Shown here: one piece after another, positions 36,586 to 47,230 of the stretch | Numbering within the stretch: position 1 is the stretch's first letter | Layout: each line of letters begins with the position of its first letter | NCBI RefSeq assembly: GCF_000142805.1 | Contig: NC_013078.1 | Location: 682,001-746,000 of the forward strand | Direction of reading: 5' to 3' | Length of the DNA stretch: 64,000 bases | DNA from: Lachancea thermotolerans CBS 6340 | Lineage: Eukaryota; Ascomycota; Saccharomycetes; Saccharomycetales; Saccharomycetaceae | The notes under the pieces: model-generated | What the model was told of the DNA's origin: nothing | Databases searched by the model: none | The model's input: only the letters and a program-made list of their open reading frames with translations | Position numbers and translations under genes: made by a program

Positions 36586-38562
36586 CTACTGCCGTTTTTT
36601 AACTTCATCAACCTTCTTCCGTTTCAATGAAAATGCTTTGAGCATTCTAGCCACTTTGCCTTTCAGCCCAGGACGAAGGGAAGCTTGCCTATCTGCCTCC
36701 TCAAGAGGAACAAGGCGCTTGACCATTAGGTTAAACAGGGTCCCAAAAGCCAGACCCATTACTGTTGAAGTCAAGATTATAACATTGTAAGGCATGCTGA
36801 AATCCGGGGTTGATAATGAGAGCAGTAAAGTAGCAGTTCTCATTTCATACCTTACTGGTTCAAGCACAGTCACCACTGCAGATTCTATTTCAAATCCATG
36901 GTTCGCGTCTGGTGGATATTCAGCGTATTTAAGCAGCGCTTTATCAAATTGGTAGGAGAGCGCAATTGTAGTATTTGCGGGAATTGTTAAATTGTACTCC
37001 AAGTGTGTGGGCCGCTCCCTGTCAATGGCTGGTAGATAATATGTACCTCTCACAACGTCTTCAATTTCAAGACCGTCTGCGCTTTCGATTTTCAAAGAAG
37101 AGAGATAGATCCTCATATACCAAGGAAGCGCCTCAAAGTATATGGCGTTGACAGATTCGTTTCCTGGATTTTTGAAAACAGTACGCAAACCACCGCTGTC
37201 CTGTCCATATCCAGTGAGAGAACGAGAAACATACAGGGGTACGCTCTCGGGAGGCGTAACCTGAGTTGTGTCATCAGACTCTAGGTAAAGATCATGCAGT
37301 TTGTTCTCTTTAACACTAAAGCAATTGTTGTCAGTTGCAAAAAGCATGTTGTCAACATCAATGTATGCCTTCCAGTTGTCGCTAACATCCGCGCAAATCT
37401 GAGATGGGGACTCTGAAATCAAGCTTGAGCCCACAATTTGTTTTCCAAACAGTTCAGATAGTCGGAACTTAATTTCTTTACTTTGTGGAAGTGGGAAGCA
37501 TTCAAAATTGTCATGTGGTTTGCTTTCGTCACATTTCAAATCCGACTCCTTGACAGGCTTTGGGATAGGCTTTTCCGCGCGAGCAAGCGTGTTGGGGACA
37601 TTGAAGACAATTTCAATAAGCTCCTCCATGTGATATTTGCAATCATTCCCGTCACATGTAGTTTCAACATCAAGAGACATACTGTGCCAGTTAGAATCAA
37701 AGACTTTGTGCCCGTCTAATAGGGACGAAATCCCACTTTTACCTCTGGTAGGTAAGAGCTTCAGGAAAGGAGTAAGGTTTTCAGTACAGATTGGCTCGTT
37801 TGCCAAGGCCGCTCGTATCAAAAATAAGCCGTTTGTAGCATTAAAGACCGGCAGCCCGCCGTCGCCTTGAGGTTGGAAAGATGAAACAGGGTAAGTAGTT
37901 CTCTCTGAGTCAATGAAGTTAATGGAAGAGCAGAAGAGTCCGCTCAGGGAGTTAGCCAGCGACACCCAGTGTCTGAATGCAATCTCTTTTGAATCGGCTT
38001 CTATTACCGCCCAGAGTTCCACACCATTACCACCAGACTTGGACCCTTTGTGTGGCAATTGACCCCAAGACTCGGAATCCCACAGCCCGTGAGTGAATCG
38101 AAGATGCAGCTGCCGTGTGTTTGTATACTCTAGAATTGGGCTAATGGCCTTAGGAAAAACAGTATAATGTCTGTACGCATCGAAGTCGGTTTCCGATTGG
38201 CCCACAGAAAGGTTGTTGGATGCCATCTGGAACTGGAAAGACGCTACCATATAATTACGTGGCAACGGTTTCAGCGTCAGTTGCTCAGCGAACGGGTACT
38301 TGATAGCATCTTGCTTCTCAAAAAAAACAGGCTTTTGCAACGCCTCGTTGAGGAGCTCTTCTTCAACTGGGTCCTCTTTATCATTCGAAGTGGAATTTCC
38401 GGAATCCAACCCAAAAGACGAATCTTCAGCGATGCATGTTTCATCTGCGCTGCCAGCTGACTCAGTCTCATTTGGTATTAGCAGTTCCTCATCAATTGAC
38501 GATCTAACCTCTTGCGCTTTGGCCACGAGAAATGCCCAAAACAGCACCAAAAGAGCTCTCAT
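36586..38562 (-). CDS. GPI16: GPI transamidase subunit Gpi16 (PIG-T)
   Basis: 658 residues from the ATG at 38562 (S. cerevisiae 610). A GTG further upstream extends the frame but would bury the signal peptide. MRALLVLFWAFLVAKAQ is a clear signal peptide. A large ER-lumenal domain follows, with NYMVASFQFQMASN, LHLRFTHGLWDSESWG and, further on, the pair CxxxxC-type cysteines of the family. A single membrane helix near the end (YNVIILTSTVMGLAFGTLFN) is followed by a short basic cytosolic tail (KVARMLKAFSLKRKKVDEVKKRQ). Gpi16 is disulphide-linked to the catalytic subunit Gpi8 and stabilises the enzyme that attaches GPI anchors. Confidence 0.93.
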   Translation of the reverse strand: MRALLVLFWAFLVAKAQEVRSSIDEELLIPNETESAGSADETCIAEDSSFGLDSGNSTSNDKEDPVEEELLNEALQKPVFFEKQDAIKYPFAEQLTLKPLPRNYMVASFQFQMASNNLSVGQSETDFDAYRHYTVFPKAISPILEYTNTRQLHLRFTHGLWDSESWGQLPHKGSKSGGNGVELWAVIEADSKEIAFRHWVSLANSLSGLFCSSINFIDSERTTYPVSSFQPQGDGGLPVFNATNGLFLIRAALANEPICTENLTPFLKLLPTRGKSGISSLLDGHKVFDSNWHSMSLDVETTCDGNDCKYHMEELIEIVFNVPNTLARAEKPIPKPVKESDLKCDESKPHDNFECFPLPQSKEIKFRLSELFGKQIVGSSLISESPSQICADVSDNWKAYIDVDNMLFATDNNCFSVKENKLHDLYLESDDTTQVTPPESVPLYVSRSLTGYGQDSGGLRTVFKNPGNESVNAIYFEALPWYMRIYLSSLKIESADGLEIEDVVRGTYYLPAIDRERPTHLEYNLTIPANTTIALSYQFDKALLKYAEYPPDANHGFEIESAVVTVLEPVRYEMRTATLLLSLSTPDFSMPYNVIILTSTVMGLAFGTLFNLMVKRLVPLEEADRQASLRPGLKGKVARMLKAFSLKRKKVDEVKKRQ

Positions 38563-38806
38563 TTCATTCAGCCCAAATAACTGGCCCACAAAGCTTCCTA
38601 AACCGAGAAGAGTTTCTTGTTGGCCTTGACCTGTTTGAACAGCGTCCCGTTCATAATTGAGAAAGCACGTAAAAACCTTGATATACCATTATACGGGAAA
38701 ATATTGAATTATGAAGGCTAACCTGAATCCAGGATCTAAGCGCCAGGAATAAACGCATCTCGGTGAGCGTTCCTGCAGAAAGAGGCTGATTGGAGAGGCC
38801 TTAGCC

Positions 38807-41716
38807 ATGAAAGACTTAGAATCTGTAGAAAATATGGACTCTAACCAAAAACACTGCCTTACTGCGGCTTACACTATGCCGCAAGAGCTAAAAACAGAGC
38901 TGGAAGTCCACGGAAAGGATGATGCACTGACAGAGAGAATGCGGGCAAAAGCTGCCTCCGCTAGAGAGTCAGACTACCAGAGAAAGCGTTACGATTTACA
39001 GCTTAAAGAAGGAGCAGGGAACGGCCAAGAAAATGACAAAAAGAGGCATTTGGAGGTGGATATAACTAGTGAACCACGACAGGGAGCAGTTGTGAAGAGG
39101 TCCCGGTGGGATGTTGTGGAGGCTTATCAAATGCCCGAAAGCTCTAGAGAAGAAATCCAAAACCTATCGAAGGAGCTAATAACGGAAGTACCGGGGGTCC
39201 GAGATTTACAGTTCTTCAAGCCCAGCGACAAGAACCACTTCGGAGAGCTGCTAAGTGACAAGAAAGAACTAAGTGAAGAAGAAGAAAAAGACCGCCAGTT
39301 TCTTCGCCTGCTTCTGCGGATCAAAAATGGGAGACCGCAAACCAGAAAGTCGGCCATGCGCGCGCTGCGAGATCGAGCTTCTGAGTTCGGTGCCCCTAGA
39401 ATATTCAATCGCGTGCTCCCAATCCTTATGGATCGGAGCTTGGAAGACCAGGAACGTCACTTGATGATCAAGGTGGTGGACAGAATTCTTTACCAACTCC
39501 AAGATCTAGTAAAGCCTTACACTCATCGCATTCTAGTTGTGATTGCTCCAACATTAATAGACGAGGACATTGTGACAAGAGAAGTTGGAAGAGAGATCAT
39601 ATCGCGCCTCGCTCACTCAGTGGGCTTTGCGACGATTATTATGAACGTCAGAGCAGACATTGATAATCAAGATGAGTATGTTAGAAACATTACTTCCCGG
39701 GTGCTAGCGGTGGTCGCAAAAGCTCTTAGCGTGTCCAATATGATACCGTTTCTTAAGGCTGTCTGTAATTCTCGCAAGTCTTGGCGCGCAAGACACACAG
39801 GCGTGAGAACTATTCAACGAATTGGGATTTTGATGGGCATAGGGGTCCTCCCATATCTGCAATCTCTTATCGAATGTATTAGTGACAAGTTAAACGATGA
39901 GCATCTGCCAGTGCGCATTGCTACTGCGCAAAGCATTGCCTCCCTTGCTCAAAGCTCATACCCGTACGGTATTGATGCTTTCAATTATGTTCTTGAACCT
40001 CTGTGGCGGGGCATCAGAACTCATAGAGGAAAGGCTCTAGCGTCTTTTCTACGTGCATTGGGCTTCATTATTCCCCTAATGGATGCCGAGTACGCTGGTT
40101 ATTATACACAAGAAGTCATGAGGATAGTCAAACGTGAATTTCACTCCCCGGACGAAGAAATGAAAAAAGCAGTACTCCTAGTGTTGCAAAAGTGCTGTGG
40201 AACAGAGGGTGTTTCTCGTTTACAACTTAAGGAGGAGATAGTTCCAGATTTCTTTCGCAACTTCTGGACTCGGCGCACTGCCTTGGATCGTCAAATAAGC
40301 AAACTTGTTGTTTACACCACGACTATTCTTTCCGAAAAGGTGGGTTGTGCATTTCCCGTGGGTTATCTCTTAAATCCATTAAGAGATGAATCTGAGCCAT
40401 TGAGAACAATGGCTGCGCGCGCCGTGAATCAAATCGTTAAGTCGCAGGGCACGCAAGATATTGATCAGCGACTGGAAACCAGGATGATAGATGCTCTCCT
40501 TATAGCATTTCAAGAACAAACTAACGAAGATAACATTGTTTTACGGGGCTTCGGAACGGTTATTAATTCACTAGACACCCGAATGAAACCATACCTCGCA
40601 CCAATCGTAAGCACCGTGCTACAACGGTTGAGGCATAAATCCCCGATCATAAGGCAGCACTCTGCTGATCTTTGTGCAATGCTAGCCTCTGCTGTTAAAC
40701 ACTGCGGAGAGGAAGCTATGCTGAATAAACTTAACATAATAATGTATGAGTCCTTGGGCGAGGTATATCCTGAAGTGCTGGGTTCTATGATAGGTGCAAT
40801 GTGCGAAATTGTCAGCTGTGCTGACTTTTCGAGAATGCAACCTCCAGCTAACCAAATACTTCCAAATTTAACTCCAATTTTGCGCAATCGTCACAGGAAG
40901 GTTCAGCATAATAGTATCCTTTTGATTGGAAAAATTGCTGACAAAGGTCCAGATAGTGTCCCACCCAAAGAGTGGATGAGGATATGTTTCGAGCTTTTGG
41001 AGATGTTGAAGAGCCCAAGCAAGTCTATTCAAAGGTCAGCTAACAGCACCTTTGGCAGTATCGCGAAAACCATTGGCCCCCAGGATGTATTAGTTGCATT
41101 GCTAAACAACCTCAAAGTTCAAGAGCGCCAGCTTCGAGTTTGCACCGCGGTTGCCATCGGTATAGTTGCTGAGACGTGTGGGCCAATCACTGTTCTTCCT
41201 GCCCTAATGAACGAATACAAAACACCAGAAACAAATGTTCAAAATGGTGTACTGAAAGCGATGTCATTTATGTTTGAATACATCGGAGGCATCGCGAAGG
41301 ACTACATCTACACTACTGTTCCTTTGCTACAGGATGCACTTACAGATCGAGATTTAGTCCATCGCCAAACAGCTGCTGCTGTAACAAGACACCTAGCGTT
41401 GAATTGCATGGGTAAAGGCTACGAAGATGCTTTCTTACACTTGCTTAATTTATTAATGCCTAATGTTTTTGAAACTTCCCCACACGTCATCACACGTATT
41501 GTCGAAGGTTTAGAGGCATTAAGGAATGCCCTAGGCCCCGGGGTCGCGTTAAACTATGTTTGGGCAGGTCTTTTCCATCCTGCCAAAGGGGTAAGGAAAT
41601 CGTTTTGGGGACTCTACAATAACGCGTACATTCAACATCTGGACTCTATTGTACCTTTCTATCCACAGGTGGAAAGTGGTCCTTTCACGGTTGAGGAGTT
41701 GAATGAGATTCTATAA
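38807..41716 (+). CDS. HSH155: U2 snRNP protein Hsh155 (SF3b1)
   Basis: 969 residues (S. cerevisiae 971). The disordered N-terminus holds a U2AF-ligand motif, KRSRWD, with Trp101. From about 170 to the end the protein is a superhelix of some 20 HEAT repeats, for example RKSWRARHTGVRTIQRIG and KSPIIRQHSADLCAMLAS. SF3b1 clamps the branch-site helix between U2 snRNA and the intron, which matters here even though only one intron was found in the window. It is divergent from GPI16 (244 bp) and convergent with APL6 (76 bp). In S. cerevisiae it is YMR288W, so this is where the chromosome XIII-like part begins. Confidence 0.97.
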   Translation: MKDLESVENMDSNQKHCLTAAYTMPQELKTELEVHGKDDALTERMRAKAASARESDYQRKRYDLQLKEGAGNGQENDKKRHLEVDITSEPRQGAVVKRSRWDVVEAYQMPESSREEIQNLSKELITEVPGVRDLQFFKPSDKNHFGELLSDKKELSEEEEKDRQFLRLLLRIKNGRPQTRKSAMRALRDRASEFGAPRIFNRVLPILMDRSLEDQERHLMIKVVDRILYQLQDLVKPYTHRILVVIAPTLIDEDIVTREVGREIISRLAHSVGFATIIMNVRADIDNQDEYVRNITSRVLAVVAKALSVSNMIPFLKAVCNSRKSWRARHTGVRTIQRIGILMGIGVLPYLQSLIECISDKLNDEHLPVRIATAQSIASLAQSSYPYGIDAFNYVLEPLWRGIRTHRGKALASFLRALGFIIPLMDAEYAGYYTQEVMRIVKREFHSPDEEMKKAVLLVLQKCCGTEGVSRLQLKEEIVPDFFRNFWTRRTALDRQISKLVVYTTTILSEKVGCAFPVGYLLNPLRDESEPLRTMAARAVNQIVKSQGTQDIDQRLETRMIDALLIAFQEQTNEDNIVLRGFGTVINSLDTRMKPYLAPIVSTVLQRLRHKSPIIRQHSADLCAMLASAVKHCGEEAMLNKLNIIMYESLGEVYPEVLGSMIGAMCEIVSCADFSRMQPPANQILPNLTPILRNRHRKVQHNSILLIGKIADKGPDSVPPKEWMRICFELLEMLKSPSKSIQRSANSTFGSIAKTIGPQDVLVALLNNLKVQERQLRVCTAVAIGIVAETCGPITVLPALMNEYKTPETNVQNGVLKAMSFMFEYIGGIAKDYIYTTVPLLQDALTDRDLVHRQTAAAVTRHLALNCMGKGYEDAFLHLLNLLMPNVFETSPHVITRIVEGLEALRNALGPGVALNYVWAGLFHPAKGVRKSFWGLYNNAYIQHLDSIVPFYPQVESGPFTVEELNEIL

Positions 41717-41792
41717 TGTGTATAGCATGCTAATCATAAACTCATGGACCATCGGATTTACTGATTTATGGTTGTTTGAAGCTTCCCCAGGA

Positions 41793-44174
41793 TTAAGTGT
41801 TGACCTCGATATTACTCTCAGCCTCGCTTTCGCTACTTGAACTAATAGAAGTATCGTCGCTCTCAGAATCCTCTTGAGATGTCTCTTCCTCATCTGAGCT
41901 CTCCTCCTCAACAAGCACTCTTCGTCTCCTCTGGCCCCTCGCAGGGATGTCAGAAAAGAACTCGTCTAAACTCTGTAATTTATATTTTCTTCCTGCCGAG
42001 GATGTAAAGCCGCGTGAAGACTGGGTGTGCACGTCGTCACTTGTCTCAGAAACAGGAGAAGTCCCGCCAAAGTCGTCACTGTTTTTTCCACCGAAAAATG
42101 TTGAAGAGGAGAAACTAGTTTTCATCCTCGAGTAATCTTTTGTTTGAGCAGGGACGCGTAAAGCAGAGCTCTCGTCTGCATCTCCATCGAATGTCCAAGA
42201 ACTGAAAGAAAGGTAATCTTCCATGCCGGGGTCAAGGCCAAGAGACGCAAAGCTTGAAGCATTCGCAGACGAAGACATATTGAGGGCCATAGGGGCGATT
42301 GAGGAAGGCTTGGGGGCCTGTAGCAACAGTGAAGCAATTTCATACCTTTCATTATCGAATAGTGAGCAAAACAGCCTTGAACGGTCTCTGATGTCGAAAT
42401 CGTCATCAAATTTAGCGAGATAAAACACTGACCGAGCCATTTGAGCCGTTCTTGAATTGTCGATATCAAATGCACCCACCTCGGTGCTGCTGTTTTTGGA
42501 ATTGTCAACTTCCCAAGATAATAGTTTAGCAGCTAAGAGCACAATTTGCAGCCTCACCTCCTTGGGTTCCCTTGAAAAGTTTGGTATCAAGATTCTCAGC
42601 ACGTCTGGGCATATAGTAAAGTTGATGCTCGAGAACTCGCCAAAAAGCCAGACTATGCCTGCCTTAGCCGTCCCACTCAAATAGTTTTCTGTCCTCAACA
42701 CTTGAGACAAGTTCAACATTGTATGCAAATGCTCAGCAGGGTTTTCTTGGATCAAAGACCTTAATACGCTAACAAAAGAATCCAAAGATGCTGACGATAT
42801 TGAATCCACCATTCTGGTCAATAGCCACTTCGTTATATGAAGAGAAAGGCTCCGGGACAATTGTCCACATCCAGCCAAAGAGTTTAGAGCCTCTTGGATT
42901 ACAGCCGGTCTTTGGTCATTTATGATATAGTACTTTATCTCAGAAACAACGCGCTTAACATTATTGAGATCCACTAAAGTTGACAGAATCTTCAGCTTTG
43001 CAACAGCCGTATTGGTGTCATCGCTAGGAAGCAAAAAGAATTTGTTCAAAAACCGAGAAAAAGTCGATGGGTCCACAGCGCAGTACACCAGTATGCATTG
43101 AAAAATTAAAGCGCGTCCGTCTGCAATAGACGGTCCGCCAATGAGCCTAACGAGGGCATCCGTAGCTTTAGAGTTTTTGAAAGTTAAAGACGGCGAAAGT
43201 TCGAAGTAAGCTTTGCTGATTGCAACAACCACAGCAGCATTCTGAGAGTGAAGTAACTTTTGGAGGGAGTCTAAGAACATACTCAAATCTGGATGGAAGG
43301 AAACATCGTAAATTGCAAAAGGGATATCAGCGAAATCATCAGAAAGCGGAACAGCTCGCGCAGCATCAGAGGAATCCATGAGAATGGGCCTCGGAATAAA
43401 GTGCTTGCAATATTTGACAGACAACTCGATTAAATATAGCTGGGACCATTCACAAAGCTGAGGTAAAAGTCCACAGTATCGTCTGAAATGGCCATGGAGC
43501 AGTTCCAGATGATCAGGAAATGCTTCTTTCATCAAAATGATAGCCGAAGAAACAACTTCAGGGTCGGAGTCAGCAAGTAAGTCTTGTAGTAGGGGAAGAA
43601 TGTCGTCGGTTAATTCTTCGCGCTGCTCTCGATACAGCTTTAAAAGCGCGAAGCCGACAGCACAACGTACTTCCGCAGCAACATCCGTAATAGCTTTCTT
43701 CACCGAATGAAGCACGATTGGATACAACGAAGGGATCCTAATATCGGAGATAGCCTTGAGCGCTAGAGAGCGGACTTCTGGATCTGGATCCGAAAGTGAC
43801 CTCTGGATAGAATTGACCGCCAAGAGAGCCAGGCCGGGATCCTTCTCGGCATATCTCAGCATGTATATTGCCACCAGCCGCTTGACTTTGACATCGTCTG
43901 AACTCACGTTTTTCACCACATCTGCAAAATAGGACTCCAGGTTGATCGTTGGATCATCGCACGCCATTAGCGATGCCACCCTTTTCATGCCATCTCGCAC
44001 CTCTCTAGAGTTACGGGAGTTGAGCAAGGACCTAAGCCCTTCAGGCGTAATACTCTGCGAATATCTATGGTAGGAGCTTTCACCAAGCCGGGAGGCTGCA
44101 ACCGCAGCTGCTTCCAGTGTCAATTCCCTGGCTGATTCAAGAGCGGAAGTGATCCGCGAAATAGAATCTACCAT
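41793..44174 (-). CDS. APL6: AP-3 complex beta subunit Apl6
   Basis: 793 residues from the ATG at 44174 (S. cerevisiae 809); a TTG two codons upstream is not needed. The N-terminal adaptin trunk of armadillo repeats spans about 30-560, with DGMKRVASLMACDDP, VKRLVAIYMLRYAEKDPGLALLAVNSIQRSL and DPEVRSLALKAISDI. The C-terminus is a Ser/Asp/Glu-rich hinge (EEESSDEEETSQEDSESDD), the mark of beta3 subunits. AP-3 carries alkaline phosphatase and the SNARE Vam3 from Golgi to vacuole. The neighbour tRNA-Lys lies upstream. Confidence 0.95.
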   Translation of the reverse strand: MVDSISRITSALESARELTLEAAAVAASRLGESSYHRYSQSITPEGLRSLLNSRNSREVRDGMKRVASLMACDDPTINLESYFADVVKNVSSDDVKVKRLVAIYMLRYAEKDPGLALLAVNSIQRSLSDPDPEVRSLALKAISDIRIPSLYPIVLHSVKKAITDVAAEVRCAVGFALLKLYREQREELTDDILPLLQDLLADSDPEVVSSAIILMKEAFPDHLELLHGHFRRYCGLLPQLCEWSQLYLIELSVKYCKHFIPRPILMDSSDAARAVPLSDDFADIPFAIYDVSFHPDLSMFLDSLQKLLHSQNAAVVVAISKAYFELSPSLTFKNSKATDALVRLIGGPSIADGRALIFQCILVYCAVDPSTFSRFLNKFFLLPSDDTNTAVAKLKILSTLVDLNNVKRVVSEIKYYIINDQRPAVIQEALNSLAGCGQLSRSLSLHITKWLLTRMVDSISSASLDSFVSVLRSLIQENPAEHLHTMLNLSQVLRTENYLSGTAKAGIVWLFGEFSSINFTICPDVLRILIPNFSREPKEVRLQIVLLAAKLLSWEVDNSKNSSTEVGAFDIDNSRTAQMARSVFYLAKFDDDFDIRDRSRLFCSLFDNERYEIASLLLQAPKPSSIAPMALNMSSSANASSFASLGLDPGMEDYLSFSSWTFDGDADESSALRVPAQTKDYSRMKTSFSSSTFFGGKNSDDFGGTSPVSETSDDVHTQSSRGFTSSAGRKYKLQSLDEFFSDIPARGQRRRRVLVEEESSDEEETSQEDSESDDTSISSSSESEAESNIEVNT

Positions 44175-44325
44175 CGGCAATCTAAAACCAACTCCGTATG
44201 AAGTCAGTCGCTTTTAAGAGATTGCGGAAAGCCTGCGTACGGAATATGTGATAAAATCATTATTACTACAATTTCAATTAACGAATGAATTATCATCAAT
44301 CATATAATTGCAAAAGCCAAAAAAA

Positions 44326-44398
44326 AGCCCTGTAGGGGGCTCGAACCCCTAACCTTATGATTAAGAGTCATACGCGCTACCGATTGCGCCAACAAGGC
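44326..44398 (-). tRNA. tK(CUU): tRNA-Lys (anticodon CUU)
   Basis: 73 nt, no intron. On the minus strand GCCTTGT pairs with ACAGGGC and the discriminator is T. The anticodon loop gives CTT, reading AAG. The A box GGCGCAATCGGTAGCGC and the B box GGTTCGAGCCC are present, and seven T follow (44325 to 44319). It is almost identical to the yeast gene as I remember it. Confidence 0.97.
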
Positions 44399-44545
44399 TC
44401 TTATTGGTATGTTTAGAAAATAAATATCTTAAAGGTCATTGATGTGGTCATGTTTTGTTTGAAACCTCTAAAGCGATGAGGCACCGACACTTATTCTTGA
44501 ACCTTTGGCAGTTCCAGATATTGATGGTCGGTGCGCTATTAAGCA

Positions 44546-45685
44546 ATGGAAGGTGCTGACGGGAATGGCCTTACCGCCATGCAACAGCAAATTTCAGAGA
44601 TTGTTCAACATGGAGTAATTGATCCAAACTTCAAGTTCAGTGACGCAGATTTCGAGATATTGTCGACGCTGCGGTACGATCCGGGTTTCACTCACACAAA
44701 CGGAGGAGGCAGTTCAGGTACTGCAGAAGACGAATTAGACCCAAGGCTTTCTGCTGCTGATGTTCGGGAGGCGCTTGGGGAAAGTCCCCTCTCCGATAGT
44801 GGAGAATACTCTATAGATACTATTGCGCAGATGCTTGGCGAGATGCAGAAAGACACTCTGCCACTCTCGCCGCCTCCTGAGGCCGAGGAAGAACTCGAGA
44901 CTAGCGAATACGGGTTGAAAAAGATATTTTACAACCGATTTTTACTCTTAGGCGAGCAATTCAAGCGGCTAAACCTGGCCCTGAGCTTTTTTAAGTGGAA
45001 CTTTAGTATCCCCTTTGAACTTTTACTTGAAAAGCTCATACAAGCACTTCCTTGCCCACTGGAGTTAGCAACAGACCTTTCTTCCCGCATGCAAGCGCTC
45101 CTTTCAGTTAAAAAATGCTATAAAATGCGTGTACTGGTTTCTAGTTCGGGTCGGATGAGGGTCGAAGCACACGAATTACCACAAAACTGGGGAAATTTTG
45201 CCACTGCTTCTCAGTATTTCGTCAACACCGTCTTAAGAGGTTTTTTACCTCAACAAGACGAAGTGTGGGACGTTTTTGTAGACACTCAAGCTATAGTGGC
45301 TTCTCCATTCACGACTTTCAAAACCACCCGAAGGGGCCATTACAATGCAGCCAGGGAACGAATGACAGAGCTTTCTGAGCGTGTACACAATCCAGCTCGG
45401 AAATCTGAGATTTTGGTTTACAATAGCGCATTTGAGCTTATGGAGGGCTCCATTTCCAATGCGGCCTTGCTACTCAACGGTAACGAAACATCTAACTCCT
45501 TGTATCAAACCCCCTTTTTAACATCAGGTTGTCTATGCGGTGTTATGAGGTATTACTTACTGAAGAAGAATTTAATAACTGAAGGCAACATTGATGTCAG
45601 ACACTTGAATGTTGGCGATCAGGTATTGCTCTTTAATGGTGTTATGGGGTGCGTGAGAGGTGTCATTAGGAACTCCTTAGAGTAA
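44546..45685 (+). CDS. ABZ2: Aminodeoxychorismate lyase Abz2 (pABA synthesis)
   Basis: 379 residues (S. cerevisiae 374). It belongs to fold-type IV pyridoxal-phosphate enzymes. FEILSTLRYDPGF near residue 37 matches the yeast N-terminus, KTTRRGHYNAARERM (about 262) is the region of the cofactor-binding lysine, and the family close is TSGCLCGVMRYYLL followed by GDQVLLFNGVMGCVRGVI. Abz2 releases pyruvate from 4-amino-4-deoxychorismate to give para-aminobenzoate for folate and, in yeast, also for ubiquinone. The ATG at 44546 is the first in frame. Its stop lies one base from the stop of BUD32 on the other strand. Confidence 0.93.
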   Translation: MEGADGNGLTAMQQQISEIVQHGVIDPNFKFSDADFEILSTLRYDPGFTHTNGGGSSGTAEDELDPRLSAADVREALGESPLSDSGEYSIDTIAQMLGEMQKDTLPLSPPPEAEEELETSEYGLKKIFYNRFLLLGEQFKRLNLALSFFKWNFSIPFELLLEKLIQALPCPLELATDLSSRMQALLSVKKCYKMRVLVSSSGRMRVEAHELPQNWGNFATASQYFVNTVLRGFLPQQDEVWDVFVDTQAIVASPFTTFKTTRRGHYNAARERMTELSERVHNPARKSEILVYNSAFELMEGSISNAALLLNGNETSNSLYQTPFLTSGCLCGVMRYYLLKKNLITEGNIDVRHLNVGDQVLLFNGVMGCVRGVIRNSLE

Positions 45686-45686
45686 C

Positions 45687-47230
<1,544 letters not shown>

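Noticed and set aside
17089-44398. Flanks of the three tRNA genes inspected for solo LTRs or other transposon remains.
   Set aside because: No TG...CA ended repeats, target duplications or retroelement-like sequence were recognised within a few hundred bases.
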